A stretch of DNA of 64,000 nt from positions 20,001-84,000 of the forward strand of contig NMRB01001722.1 in assembly GCA_002633025.1 (NCBI GenBank), read 5' to 3'. Origin of the DNA: Notospermus geniculatus (taxonomy: Eukaryota; Nemertea; Pilidiophora; Heteronemertea; Lineidae). The first letter of the stretch is position 1, and each line of letters opens with the position of its first letter. The notes under the pieces are model-generated. The model made no database searches. It saw only the letters and a list, made by a program, of their open reading frames with translations, and was not told the DNA's origin. Below, one piece after another: positions 1 through 10,440 of this stretch. Both the position numbers and the translations under genes were made by a program.

Positions 1-735
1 AGCCCAACCGGGGTCTTCCTCAGGCACTTTAAGTTGGAGAGACCAGAAAAGATATTTATCCTAACACTTTGAAAATACAGTAAATTCAATAAAAGACCAT
101 CTGTATTGAATGCAGGTAGAGATCTCATAGCCTTGTGAATATCCCAAATGGTTGCCTGATACGTACGTCAAAGAATCAAGAACTAGTTTTCAACACACAT
201 TGAAAACTGCAGCAGAGCTCTCAAGTATTCACAAAGAGCACAGTACATTTTACACTGCACTAACGGCGGAGGACGTAAGCATTTTTTGAATTGAATACAG
301 TGTGGCTTTAAATCGAGTTCGAATGTGTGCTGCGTTAGAGACATCAGAATGAAACGTACTCGACGACCAGACGCGAATGACTGGAAGACAAAACGAAATT
401 TGTAATTTGTGGCTTCTCCGTTATGCCGTATTGTTCACGGTCGAAGTTTCAGTGCGAGCTTTTCAATGTTCTAGCCATGCTTTAAAGTTGTGATACAAGT
501 AACTAGAGAGACTTTGGAATCCGAGTTTCAGAGGCATAGTGAGAAGGAGTTACAAGAAACCTTCTATAACAATACAAGTATTGTATTGCTGTGTGCAACT
601 TTCAGTGGCAAGGCCTGTATATGGTTACATTCAACTGCATGAACTTTATTGACAAAGCTAAATTAAGCTACGTTCATAGATAGCACGGATTTAATTCGTA
701 TTCCGGAGTGCGTACAGCTGAACATATATTAGTAC
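1..735. repeat. PLE end plus dispersed repeat
   Basis: The first 36 bases match the hairpin region of the PLE repeats described below (CCCAACCGGGGTCTTC, then CTCAGGC), cut off by the window edge. Bases 108-315 match 49087-49318, and 580-735 shares blocks with 15775-15860 and 24327-24395, so the stretch belongs to dispersed repeat families of unknown class. No open frame here resembles a known protein. Confidence 0.6.
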
Positions 736-1830
736 TTAAGTGTAGGTCCACGAATAGACCAGGCAGAAAGTGATAAGGGGGGGGGGTCGGCGGATTGCAA
801 TGAAATTGGGTGTGTAGTTACCCCCTGGTAAGGGACAAAAGCACGCAAAATATTGGTTCAATCCATTGGCTGGTTTGGGAGTATATAGCAAAAGTGTCGT
901 TTTACAGGGGTCAAAGTAGGCATTCATACTGAAGCCTCTGCAGGGCTCATATTCATAAAAGCTTGCTAAGCTTAGTTGCCTGCTAAAGTGCCTAGTTTGT
1001 ACAGGCCAATGTACACAACTAGCAACCAACTAAGCTAGCAAGGTTTTATGAATATGGGCGCTGGATGACAAAACTGGTTTGAAGTTGTAGGATGAGACCT
1101 CATCGCTCTTTCTGTTGCAGAGATATGCCTGTGTATATGCAGACATTTAATGTACTACAAATGAACAACATAACCGTAATACATCCGCAGTGCATTTAAT
1201 GCATGACTTTGTCCCCGCAAATCTCTGCAATGGAAAGAGCAACCAAAGATTTTATTCTTTTAATAAAGAGAGGTATCCCCCAACTCCTTTCCCTGATGTG
1301 CTCACCTTCTTCACCCCAGCAGAGGGTCCGTAATTCGTTGTAGACTAAACCATACCTTTTTTGAGACAGGGCAATAAACAGCACTGTACCTAAAATCAAG
1401 AGTGATTTGGAACTAAACAAATCTGGGAAAAAATTACAAGGGGCGTCTATTTTCATTGACATGTAAGGAATATCTCCTGCTGGTGCTTGTCAAGGCTTGA
1501 AAATTCACTCAAACAGATAGACAATATTTTGATGAAAAATTGCTGTTATTGTTGTCGAACTGGTTTACCCCTTTGGTCAGTTCACCTTACTTTACCCGAG
1601 TGCACCCGAATGCTATGATGACGTGTTAGGTCATTTGGTTTGGTCCGCGTGATTTGGCCCGCGTGATTTTAACTTGTAATGTAACTTTGTGACAGGGCCC
1701 AGCTTTCCTATTATTAACTAAATTCCTAGTAAGTTTAGAAAATCGAATTCCTCAGGTTTCAATAGGATGTGTTATTTTCATGTCATCTTTCCTGGATTTG
1801 AATGTAATGTTCAAGTCGTATACTGTCATT
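736..1830. other. No gene seen
   Basis: I see no recognisable protein, RNA or TIR element between the dispersed repeat and the left target-site copy of the PLE dimer. There is a short poly-G run near 778-786. Confidence 0.5.
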
Positions 1831-1844
1831 TTCTGGTATGTAGA
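1831..1844. repeat. PLE dimer TSD, left copy
   Basis: ttctggtatgtaga is identical to 10001-10014 on the other side of the PLE dimer. Confidence 0.85.
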
Positions 1845-1863
1845 TGATAAATAAAAAGGCAAT

Positions 1864-1917
1864 TTCCAGAGTGTTTGCGAATTTTCAACCCCAACCGGGG
1901 TCTTCTTCAGGCTGGAA
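1864..1917 (-). ncRNA. Hammerhead ribozyme variant (PLE, 3' copy)
   Basis: On the minus strand the order is TTCCA (outer stem I), GC, CTGAAGA, an extra A, GACCCC-GGTT-GGGGTT (stem II, with the closing pair changed to G-U), GAAA, ATT, C, then GC and TGGAA closing stem I. All core positions of a hammerhead are present. The GAAAATTC segment gives a palindromic AATT stem III. Small hammerhead variants of this type have been reported in Penelope-like elements. Activity here is inferred. Confidence 0.7.
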
Positions 1918-2628
1918 CTTTACAATCCGAAACTCTAGAACAGACTGAGCTGTAACCCAAATGTAGATTAGAAGTATCCCATCCAAACAGGACGTGACAG
2001 CATTTAAGGAAAGAAAAGAGTACAAGCCCCAAAAGGTGGTTGCTCAACCTAACAGAAATGTAATTAGTGAATGTAAGGCTTGAATAGGCTGAAGGGAACG
2101 GTGTATAATATAGCTTGGAGGAATTAAACTAACAGTATAATTATACTAACAGTACAATACCCCCAAGACTATAGTAAGAGTAATTTATATTAAACAAATG
2201 TATGAGGAACTGATAACAAATTAGGCCTAGAAAAAGAAATGAAGAGCAAGATAATAAGAAATGAAGGGGCAACAGTAAAGAAAGGAAGCCTAGGTGAACA
2301 GCACCTACAAAACCTGACCAACGAAAATTTAGAAACAGACCATGGACGAAGACAAAGGCCTAAAATAGAGGAACCCTGTCCTCCAAGGAAAAGGGTCTAC
2401 TAACGGGAAAAGAGGGGTTGCAAAGCACTGACCAGCGAACAAAATAGGAGAAGAGCAATGGAAGACAAGGCCTAGTAAAAGGACCCCTGTCCCCCGGCCC
2501 GAGCTACAGTCTTCCAAAGCAACGACCCTATTCAAAGAAAAGAGGGGGGAAAAGGACCCCATCTGGGGCCCCATGCCAAATCTTTTTTGGCCCTGACACT
2601 AAGGGGAAGCTGCGAGGTTATCAGAAAC

Positions 2629-5600
2629 TCAGCACCTAGTGTTGAGGCCTGAGGGGGTGATAGTTTTAAGGGTCCACATCCATTTCAACTCTGTACTGAG
2701 GAGGGTCGTGTCATCTGAACATGTCTCCAGAATGGTGAACATCAGGTCCTTGATAGAATGTCCTGGCAGTTTAAAATGGGTATAGAGTAATGAGCAGTCA
2801 CGCTCATCCTCTATCCCCCGCCGGATGTTGGATTTGTGGTTGTTCATCCTTCTCCGGAAACACATGGTCTGTCCGACGTACTGGTTGACTGTAGGGCATC
2901 TGGTACAGGTGATACAGTAGACAACGTTCTTACTGTCACAATCCGCAGGGCTCCTCAGGCGGAGTTGATGGGACTTTCCGGTGGATGAGCTGGTGATGTG
3001 GGACTGGGATGGTAAGGAGATGCAAAGTTCACATTTCCGACCCCTTTTAGGTCCTTTCCGTGAGCATGGGTCACAGGTGGGCTTAGCCTGTTGGATGTCC
3101 GAGGTGGGGACCTTGGCTCTTACAAGCACATCACGGAGGTTTTTTGGCCTCCGGAAAGCAATGAGGGGTGGCTCTGGGCAGCATTCCTTCATTACGGGGC
3201 TACAATGGAGTAATGGTAGGAACCGGCGAGTGATAGCAGTGATGTCTGGCAGTCCGGGGTGGTAAGTGAGGACTAAGGGGATCCTGCGGGTTTTAGAGGA
3301 CCGCTGGTTGTCCTGGCCCCCACTCCCGTTGGCACCCTGGTTAGCATGGCGACCCCCCGAATCAGCTCTGTCTGTACTCCCCTCCCGGGTACCGGTATTT
3401 GTTCCCGTCGTCGTAGGGGGGTGGGCCCCCTGGTGGTCGTAACGTTCGATCGCCCTTTCCACCTCCTTTGCAACCTTCCGTCTGTTATGGCCCCTGTCTG
3501 CGAGAAACCCTACCAAGTTCTGTAGGTGGTTCAAGGCTGCTGGCCGTTCTGAGCAGATGGACAGGATACGGAGGGCTTGGGAAAAGGGGATGGAGCGTTT
3601 AACATGGCCAGGGTGACAGGAGGCTGGGTGGAGGTATTGGTGAGTGTCCGTGGGTTTTACATAGAGGTCAGTAACAATCCTTGAGTCACGGAGTTTGACA
3701 GTCACATCCAAGAAATTCTGGGAGGAAGGGGATGCATCCCAGGTGAACCTGATGGTGGGGTGGAAGTCATTGAGCCTATCAACAAAATCCTCCAGTTTCT
3801 TACGTCCATGGGTCCACACGGAGAAAACATCATCTATGAATCTGAGCCAGTTGTAGGGTTTGAAGGGGGAAGTAGCCAAGGCTTGTGACTCGAGCATGTG
3901 CATGAAAATGATCGCATATGACGGGGCCATTTTAGTTCCTATCGCAGTTCCTGAGGTCTGTAAGTAATACCTTGAGTGGAATTCGAAGGCATTCTTTGAT
4001 AGGACAAAATGGGCCAGCGTACATATGTCCTTTATCACACACTCTGGTAAACCCTGTTTCGCCAAGAATGCCGAGAGGGCATTCAAACCATCTTCGTGTG
4101 GGATACTAGGATACAGGCTGACAACATCCAGGGTGACCAGGAGCGCCCCCTGAGGTAATGTACCTAAGTCACGCACCCTGCTGAGAAAATCCTTGGTGTC
4201 CTTAAGGTACGACGTGACCGCAGGGAGGTAGGGCTTAAGAAAATGGTCCACAATCTCGGAGACTTTCTCCGTCAAAGAACCTGAACAGGAAATTACTGGA
4301 CGGCCTGGGACCCCGGGCTTGTGAACCTTTGGGAGAAGATAGAACCTAGCAAGTTTATGGTTTTTAGGAATCGCGTATACCGCCATGGTGTCCGAGAGGG
4401 TGCCGTTACTCTGGGCCTGATTAACCAGCTGGGTGAGTTGGCCTTCAAAATCTGCGGAAGGGTCAGAATCAAGGGGCCTATAGGTAGCCATGTCACTGAG
4501 TTGCCTGAGGCCCTCACTGATGTATCTGTCCGTATCCATAATAACCACTCCTGAGCCTTTGTCTGCCTCCTTGATGATAATGTTACGATTTAGAGACAGC
4601 TCCCTGAGGGCTTGGCGTTCGTCTGAGGGGAGGTTATTATGGAAAATCTTCCCTGCTTCAAGGTCCTCGAAGAATTGTGTCTCGACCGCCTGGAGAAAAC
4701 CCTCTGTCTCCCGGCAGCCGTGTGGCGGGTTCCACTTAGATTTAGGCTTGAAGGGGTCCGGGACACGCTCTTGTTCTGTGTCAGACTTGCCAGAAAAGAA
4801 TTCTGCCAACCTGACCCGGCGTTTCCATGCCGCCATGTCCAAACGTGCCTGGACCTCATCAACCTGTTGAGGGACAGGGCAGAAGTTGGCTCCTCTGGAA
4901 AGAACTTCCAGTTGGAGAGTGGTGGGCTTAAAGGAAGAGGATAGGTTAATGACAGATGAAAATTTGTCCTCACGGAGACGAACCGGGTCTCTGGTGGGTG
5001 CCAGGTAACCCTCTTCAAGCACACAGTCAGCCCCCGAGGACAAACCACTAGATTCAGGTTCTAGAAGGCCAGACGAGAGAGGGCGGGAAGGGTGGGAGAA
5101 GGGCCCACAAGGGCTAGTTCCAGCACCCAAAACACCATTATTGACAGGGGCGCAAAGGGGAGATTGGGCCTGTGGGGGTTGAGGGGTCTGGGAGACAGAA
5201 AGAGATTCCACTGCAATGGGGGACCTGGGGGGTGAGTCCAGAAAAGACGGAGGAGGGAGGTCAGGGGGAGACAGGTCACCAACTGACCACCAGTCCTGAG
5301 GCGGGCTGGTGGGGCGGGGAGTAGGCCTATCCAACTTAGAGATTTTAATCCTTTTCTCCCTAGTAAGCTTGGACCGAAAGTCGTCCAAAAGCTTCTGAAT
5401 GTCCCCGGACAGGAGGAGGAATTCCTGCAGACCATACCTGTCAATAAGCTCATTGACGAGGCTTTCGCGTAGAACCTCCGCTTGCCTGATGGCAAGGGGG
5501 TAGAAGCTGATGAGATGGTCAGCTAAAAGGTGGGAAGCAGCATTTAGGGTGCTTCCCCAAGGCTCCAAAAAATCTTTCGGGAACAGATCCAGATTGACAC

Positions 5601-5730
5601 ACGGGGTCTTTTTAAGAGATAAACCAAAGGGAAAGTGGCCCAAGTCTTTGCATTTGAGAAGGAAATCAAGATGAGATTGCATCTTGATAATTCGCTTCTC
5701 ACTGTTAATAAACTTGAACCGCAACTGCAT
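2629..5730 (-). CDS. PLE polyprotein, RT + GIY-YIG (copy A)
   Basis: This 1033-aa frame encodes a Penelope-type reverse transcriptase fused to a GIY-YIG endonuclease. The N-terminal 130 residues are followed by a proline-rich linker (about 136-190). RT motifs are clear: GRPVIS near 476-481, LVTLDVVSLYPS with the catalytic Asp near 535, SGTAIGTKMAPS near 593-604 and FIDD near 631-634. A Ser/Gly/Thr-rich spacer lies near 773-812. A Cys pair motif (CDPC near 886, CELC near 900) precedes the endonuclease, whose GIY and YIG equivalents are VVYCI near 936 and YVGQT near 951, with the conserved Arg following. Such proteins make cDNA primed at a nicked target. The start Met lies in the short leader after the pLTR. 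The frame has no internal stop, so the protein may be functional. Confidence 0.95.
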   Translation of the reverse strand: MQLRFKFINSEKRIIKMQSHLDFLLKCKDLGHFPFGLSLKKTPCVNLDLFPKDFLEPWGSTLNAASHLLADHLISFYPLAIRQAEVLRESLVNELIDRYGLQEFLLLSGDIQKLLDDFRSKLTREKRIKISKLDRPTPRPTSPPQDWWSVGDLSPPDLPPPSFLDSPPRSPIAVESLSVSQTPQPPQAQSPLCAPVNNGVLGAGTSPCGPFSHPSRPLSSGLLEPESSGLSSGADCVLEEGYLAPTRDPVRLREDKFSSVINLSSSFKPTTLQLEVLSRGANFCPVPQQVDEVQARLDMAAWKRRVRLAEFFSGKSDTEQERVPDPFKPKSKWNPPHGCRETEGFLQAVETQFFEDLEAGKIFHNNLPSDERQALRELSLNRNIIIKEADKGSGVVIMDTDRYISEGLRQLSDMATYRPLDSDPSADFEGQLTQLVNQAQSNGTLSDTMAVYAIPKNHKLARFYLLPKVHKPGVPGRPVISCSGSLTEKVSEIVDHFLKPYLPAVTSYLKDTKDFLSRVRDLGTLPQGALLVTLDVVSLYPSIPHEDGLNALSAFLAKQGLPECVIKDICTLAHFVLSKNAFEFHSRYYLQTSGTAIGTKMAPSYAIIFMHMLESQALATSPFKPYNWLRFIDDVFSVWTHGRKKLEDFVDRLNDFHPTIRFTWDASPSSQNFLDVTVKLRDSRIVTDLYVKPTDTHQYLHPASCHPGHVKRSIPFSQALRILSICSERPAALNHLQNLVGFLADRGHNRRKVAKEVERAIERYDHQGAHPPTTTGTNTGTREGSTDRADSGGRHANQGANGSGGQDNQRSSKTRRIPLVLTYHPGLPDITAITRRFLPLLHCSPVMKECCPEPPLIAFRRPKNLRDVLVRAKVPTSDIQQAKPTCDPCSRKGPKRGRKCELCISLPSQSHITSSSTGKSHQLRLRSPADCDSKNVVYCITCTRCPTVNQYVGQTMCFRRRMNNHKSNIRRGIEDERDCSLLYTHFKLPGHSIKDLMFTILETCSDDTTLLSTELKWMWTLKTITPSGLNTRC

Positions 5731-5938
5731 TATAAGATAGAAAGAAAAGGGTACTTAGCTTAAGGTAGAGTCAGGAGAGTGTACAGTCAGAAGGTACAGT
5801 CAGAAAAGGATACTACTCCAACAAAGAGAATCAGCACTAACTCTAGACGAATCTCCAGTAAAGCAAGTGCACACGAAAATCCAAAGAGGAGAAAAGCACA
5901 AAAATTGACACACAATATATGATAAATGAAAAGGCAAT

Positions 5939-5992
5939 TTCCAGAGTGTTTGCGAATTTTCGACCCCAACCGGGGTCTTCTTCAGGCTGGAA
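5939..5992 (-). ncRNA. Hammerhead ribozyme variant (PLE junction copy)
   Basis: This is the best copy, between units A and B. Minus strand: TTCCA, GC, CTGAAGA, A, GACCCC-GGTT-GGGGTC, GAA, AATT, C, predicted cut, GC, an 8-base bulge, TGGAA. Stem II has six perfect pairs with a 4-base loop. Inner stem I is GC/GC and outer stem I is TTCCA/TGGAA. The core differs from the classical CUGANGA...GAAA only by one extra A after A9, as in PLE-associated variants. A very short palindromic stem III would favour action as a dimer, which fits a tandem transcript. Confidence 0.78.
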
Positions 5993-6703
5993 CTTTACAA
6001 TCCGAAACTCTAGAACAGTCTGAGCTGAAACCCAAATGTAGATTAGAAGTATCCCATCCAAACAGGACGTGACAGCAATTAAGGAAAGAATACAAGCCCC
6101 AAAAAGTGGTTGCTCAACCTAACAGAAATGTAATTAGTGAATGTAAGGCTTGAATAGGCTGAAAGGAAGGGTGTATAATATACATTGTAGCTTGGAGGAA
6201 TTAAACTAACAGTATAATTATACTAACAGTACAATACCCCAAGACTATAGTAAGAGTAATTTATATTAAACAAATGAATGAGGAAGTGATAAAAAATTAG
6301 GCCTAGAAAAAGAAATGAAGAAAGAGATAATAAGAAATGAAGGGGCAACAGTAAAGAAAGAAAGCCTAGGTGAACAGCACCTACAAAACCTGACCAACGA
6401 AAATTTAGAAACAGACCATGGACGAAGACAAAGGCCTAAAAAAGAGGAACCCTGTCCTCCAAGGAAAAGGGTCTACTAATGGGAAAAGAGGGGTTGAAAA
6501 GCACTGACCAGCGAACAAAATAGGAGAAGAGCAATGGAAGACAAGGCCTAGAAAAAGGACCCCTGTCCCCCGGCCTGAGCTACAGTCTTCCAAAGCAACG
6601 ACCCTATTAAAAGAAAAGAGGGGGTGAAAGGACCCCATCTGGGGCCCCATGCCAAATGTTTTTGGCTCTGACACTAAGGGGAAGCTGCGAGGTTATCAGA
6701 AAC

Positions 6704-9700
6704 TCAGGACCTAGTGTTGAGGCCTGAGGGGGTGATAGTTTTAAGGGTCCACATCCATTTCAACTCTGTACTGAGGAGGGTCGTGTCATCTGAACATGTC
6801 TCCAGAATGGTGAACATCAGGTCCTTGATAGAATGTCCTGGCAGTTTAAAATGGGTATAGAGTAATGAGCAGTCACGCTCATCCTCTATCCCCCGCCGGA
6901 TGTTGGATTTGTGGTTGTTCATCCTTCTCCGGAAACACATGGTCTGTCCGACGTACTGGTTGACTGTAGGGCATCTGGTACAGGTGATACAGTAGACAAC
7001 GTTCTTACTGTCACAATCCGCAGGGCTCCTCAGGCGGAGTTGATGGGACTTTCCGGTGGATGAGCTGGTGATGTGGGACTGGGATGGTAAGGAGATGCAA
7101 AGTTCACATTTCCGACCCCTTTTAGGTCCTTTCCGTGAGCATGGGTCACAGGTGGGCTTAGCCTGTTGGATGTCCGAGGTGGGGACCTTGGCTCTTACAA
7201 GCACATCACGGAGGTTTTTTGGCCTCCGGAAAGCAATGAGGGGTGGCTCTGGGCAGCATTCCTTCATTACGGGGCTACAATGGAGTAATGGTAGGAACCG
7301 GCGAGTGATAGCAGTGATGTCTGGCAGTCCGGGGTGGTAAGTGAGGACTAAGGGGATCCTGCGGGTTTTAGAGGACCGCTGGTTGTCCTGGCCCCCACTC
7401 CCGTTGGCACCCTGGTTAGCATGGCGACCCCCCGAATCAGCTCTGTCTGTACTCCCCTCCCGGGTACCGGTATTTGTTCCCGTCGTCGTAGGGGGGTGGG
7501 CCCCCTGGTGGTCGTAACGTTCGATCGCCCTTTCCACCTCCTTTGCAACCTTCCGTCTGTTATGGCCCCTGTCTGCGAGAAACCCTACCAAGTTCTGTAG
7601 GTGGTTCAAGGCTGCTGGCCGTTCTGAGCAGATGGACAGGATACGGAGGGCTTGGGAAAAGGGGATGGAGCGTTTAACATGGCCAGGGTGACAGGAGGCT
7701 GGGTGGAGGTATTGGTGAGTGTCCGTGGGTTTTACATAGAGGTCAGTAACAATCCTTGAGTCACGGAGTTTGACAGTCACATCCAAGAAATTCTGGGAGG
7801 AAGGGGATGCATCCCAGGTGAACCTGATGGTGGGGTGGAAGTCATTGAGCCTATCAACAAAATCCTCCAGTTTCTTACGTCCATGGGTCCACACGGAGAA
7901 AACATCATCTATGAATCTGAGCCAGTTGTAGGGTTTGAAGGGGGAAGTAGCCAAGGCTTGTGACTCGAGCATGTGCATGAAAATGATCGCATATGACGGG
8001 GCCATTTTAGTTCCTATCGCAGTTCCTGAGGTCTGTAAGTAATACCTTGAGTGGAATTCGAAGGCATTCTTTGATAGGACAAAATGGGCCAGCGTACATA
8101 TGTCCTTTATCACACACTCTGGTAAACCCTGTTTCGCCAAGAATGCCGAGAGGGCATTCAAACCATCTTCGTGTGGGATACTAGGATACAGGCTGACAAC
8201 ATCCAGGGTGACCAGGAGCGCCCCCTGAGGTAATGTACCTAAGTCACGCACCCTGCTGAGAAAATCCTTGGTGTCCTTAAGGTACGACGTGACCGCAGGG
8301 AGGTAGGGCTTAAGAAAATGGTCCACAATCTCGGAGACTTTCTCCGTCAAAGAACCTGAACAGGAAATTACTGGACGGCCTGGGACCCCGGGCTTGTGAA
8401 CCTTTGGGAGAAGATAGAACCTAGCAAGTTTATGGTTTTTAGGAATCGCGTATACCGCCATGGTGTCCGAGAGGGTGCCGTTACTCTGGGCCTGATTAAC
8501 CAGCTGGGTGAGTTGGCCTTCAAAATCTGCGGAAGGGTCAGAATCAAGGGGCCTATAGGTAGCCATGTCACTGAGTTGCCTGAGGCCCTCACTGATGTAT
8601 CTGTCCGTATCCATAATAACCACTCCTGAGCCTTTGTCTGCCTCCTTGATGATAATGTTACGATTTAGAGACAGCTCCCTGAGGGCTTGGCGTTCGTCTG
8701 AGGGGAGGTTATTATGGAAAATCTTCCCTGCTTCAAGGTCCTCGAAGAATTGTGTCTCGACCGCCTGGAGAAAACCCTCTGTCTCCCGGCAGCCGTGTGG
8801 CGGGTTCCACTTAGATTTAGGCTTGAAGGGGTCCGGGACACGCTCTTGTTCTGTGTCAGACTTGCCAGAAAAGAATTCTGCCAACCTGACCCGGCGTTGC
8901 CATGCCGCCATGTCCAAACGTGCCTGGACCTCATCAACCTGTTTAGGGACAGGGCAGAAGTTGGCTCCTCTGGAAAGAACTTCCAGTTGGAGAGTGGTGG
9001 GCTTAAAGGACGAGGATAGGTTAATGACAGATGAAAATTTGTCCTCACGGAGACGAACCGGGTCTCTGGTGGGTGCCAGGTAACCCTCTTCAAACACACA
9101 GTCGGCCCCCGAGGACAAACCACTAGATTCAGGTTCTAGAAGGCCAGACGAGAGAGGGCGGGAAGGGTGGGAGAAGGGCCCACAAGGGCTAGTTCCACCC
9201 AAAACACCATTATTGACAGGGGCGCAAAAGGGAGATTGGGCCTGTGGGGGTTGAGGGGTCTGGGAAACAGAAAGAGATTCCACTGCAATGGGGGACCTGG
9301 GGGGTGAGTCCAGAAAAGGCGGAGGAGGGAGGTCAGGGGGAGACAGGTCACCAACTGACCACCAGTCCTGAGGCGGGCTGGTGGGGCGGGGAGTAGGCCT
9401 ATCCAACTTACAGATTTTAATCCTTTTCTCCCTGATAAGCTTGGACCGAAAGTCGTCCAAAAGCTTCTGAATGTCCCTGGACAGGAGGAGGAATTCCTGC
9501 AGACCATACCTGTCAATAAGCTCATTGACGAGGCTTTCGCGTTGAACCTCCGCTTGCCTGATGGCAAGGGGGTAGAAGCTGATGAGATGGTCAGCTAAAG
9601 GGTGGGAAGCAGCATCTAGGGTGCTTCCCCAAGGCTCCAAAAAATCCTTCGGGAACAGATCCAGATAGACACACGGGGTCTTTTTAAGAGATAAACCAAA

Positions 9701-9802
9701 GGGAAAGTGGCCCAAGTCTTTGCATTTGAGAAGGAAATCAAGATGAGATTGCATCTTGATAATTCGCTTCTCACTGTTAATAAACTTGAACCGCAACTGC
9801 AT
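6704..9802 (-). CDS. PLE polyprotein, RT + GIY-YIG (copy B)
   Basis: This 1032-aa protein has the same domains as copy A: an N-terminal region, a Pro-rich linker, an RT with LDVVSLYPS and FIDD motifs, a spacer, the Cys pair motif and GIY-YIG. It is one residue shorter than copy A because of a codon deletion near residue 203. All residue differences from copy A (about a dozen substitutions plus the deletion) fall in roughly the first 303 residues. From there to the last residue, where Cys in A is Ser in B, the proteins are identical. The frame is intact. It sits in the 5' unit of the dimer, so its transcript would read into unit A. Confidence 0.95.
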   Translation of the reverse strand: MQLRFKFINSEKRIIKMQSHLDFLLKCKDLGHFPFGLSLKKTPCVYLDLFPKDFLEPWGSTLDAASHPLADHLISFYPLAIRQAEVQRESLVNELIDRYGLQEFLLLSRDIQKLLDDFRSKLIREKRIKICKLDRPTPRPTSPPQDWWSVGDLSPPDLPPPPFLDSPPRSPIAVESLSVSQTPQPPQAQSPFCAPVNNGVLGGTSPCGPFSHPSRPLSSGLLEPESSGLSSGADCVFEEGYLAPTRDPVRLREDKFSSVINLSSSFKPTTLQLEVLSRGANFCPVPKQVDEVQARLDMAAWQRRVRLAEFFSGKSDTEQERVPDPFKPKSKWNPPHGCRETEGFLQAVETQFFEDLEAGKIFHNNLPSDERQALRELSLNRNIIIKEADKGSGVVIMDTDRYISEGLRQLSDMATYRPLDSDPSADFEGQLTQLVNQAQSNGTLSDTMAVYAIPKNHKLARFYLLPKVHKPGVPGRPVISCSGSLTEKVSEIVDHFLKPYLPAVTSYLKDTKDFLSRVRDLGTLPQGALLVTLDVVSLYPSIPHEDGLNALSAFLAKQGLPECVIKDICTLAHFVLSKNAFEFHSRYYLQTSGTAIGTKMAPSYAIIFMHMLESQALATSPFKPYNWLRFIDDVFSVWTHGRKKLEDFVDRLNDFHPTIRFTWDASPSSQNFLDVTVKLRDSRIVTDLYVKPTDTHQYLHPASCHPGHVKRSIPFSQALRILSICSERPAALNHLQNLVGFLADRGHNRRKVAKEVERAIERYDHQGAHPPTTTGTNTGTREGSTDRADSGGRHANQGANGSGGQDNQRSSKTRRIPLVLTYHPGLPDITAITRRFLPLLHCSPVMKECCPEPPLIAFRRPKNLRDVLVRAKVPTSDIQQAKPTCDPCSRKGPKRGRKCELCISLPSQSHITSSSTGKSHQLRLRSPADCDSKNVVYCITCTRCPTVNQYVGQTMCFRRRMNNHKSNIRRGIEDERDCSLLYTHFKLPGHSIKDLMFTILETCSDDTTLLSTELKWMWTLKTITPSGLNTRS

Positions 9803-10000
9803 TATAAGATAGAAAGAAAAGGGTACTTAGCTTTGAGGTAGAGTCAGAAAAGGATACTGCCCCAACAAAGAGAATCAGCACAAACTCTAGACGAATCTCC
9901 AGTAAAGCAAGTGCACACGATGATCCAAAGAGAAGAAAAGCACAAAAATTGACACACAATATATGATAAATAAAAAGGCAATTTCCAGAGTGTTTGCGAA

Positions 10001-10014
10001 TTCTGGTATGTAGA
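10001..10014. repeat. PLE dimer TSD, right copy
   Basis: ttctggtatgtaga is identical to 1831-1844. The preceding element sequence ends in gcgaa, at the point where the other pLTR copies continue into the ribozyme-like hairpin. Confidence 0.85.
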
Positions 10015-10440
10015 CGTGGTGTTTATCGCCAATTTTGTATAAAAACTCAGCCCTTAATAAACTCTTTGCATATGCCAAAATCCAGTTGTTCAGGTCGTTT
10101 CCTCGCCGGTGTCTTGAAAGCACTCTTCGTGCTTTACCCTGCTGACCAGGCCATTGGCGGAATTCCTGTGATCTTCCTGTGATCAACCCTCCAAATTGTC
10201 CGTCGGTTGCGTGACAGTTATATTTAAAAAAATAGTTTTCGGCAATATATTTGCCCCTTACTTACAAACGGTGTGACCGATCTCCGAAATAGTTAGCCTG
10301 TCCTCATTGTACCCCAAGACCATCCTCTGGTAGGAATTTGAGCAAGATCTGCCGACCCCCCCCCCCCCACCAACTTTATCACTTTTTGCAGATTTTGCAT
10401 GGTCCACTCGTGGAATGACACTTAATACATACTCCCAGCC

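Larger units (their letters stand above)
1845..10000 (-). mobile_element. Penelope-like element, tandem dimer
   Basis: Two head-to-tail copies of a unit of about 4.07 kb are read on the minus strand. Unit A runs about 1845-5920 and unit B about 5921-10000, each with one intact RT/GIY-YIG frame. The block 'ggcaatttccagagtg' occurs at the left end, at the junction (about 5933) and at the right end (about 9977). The whole insertion is flanked by a perfect 14-bp repeat, ttctggtatgtaga, at 1831-1844 and 10001-10014, which I read as the TSD. Partial tandem copies with LTR-like repeats (pLTRs) are typical of Penelope-like elements. Intact frames and a perfect TSD indicate a fairly recent insertion. 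The two units are identical over a long central tract and differ elsewhere. Confidence 0.93.

Noticed and set aside
2329-2574. 81-aa minus frame downstream of the PLE ORF, repeated at 6405-6674
   Set aside because: It lies in the PLE 3' untranslated part. Equivalent regions at 36.9 and 52.5 kb diverge without a conserved protein pattern, so I treat it as non-coding.
4490-5048. Overlapping 126-152-aa frames within the PLE ORF
   Set aside because: They are other-frame shadows of the RT gene and recur identically in copy B only because the DNA is shared.
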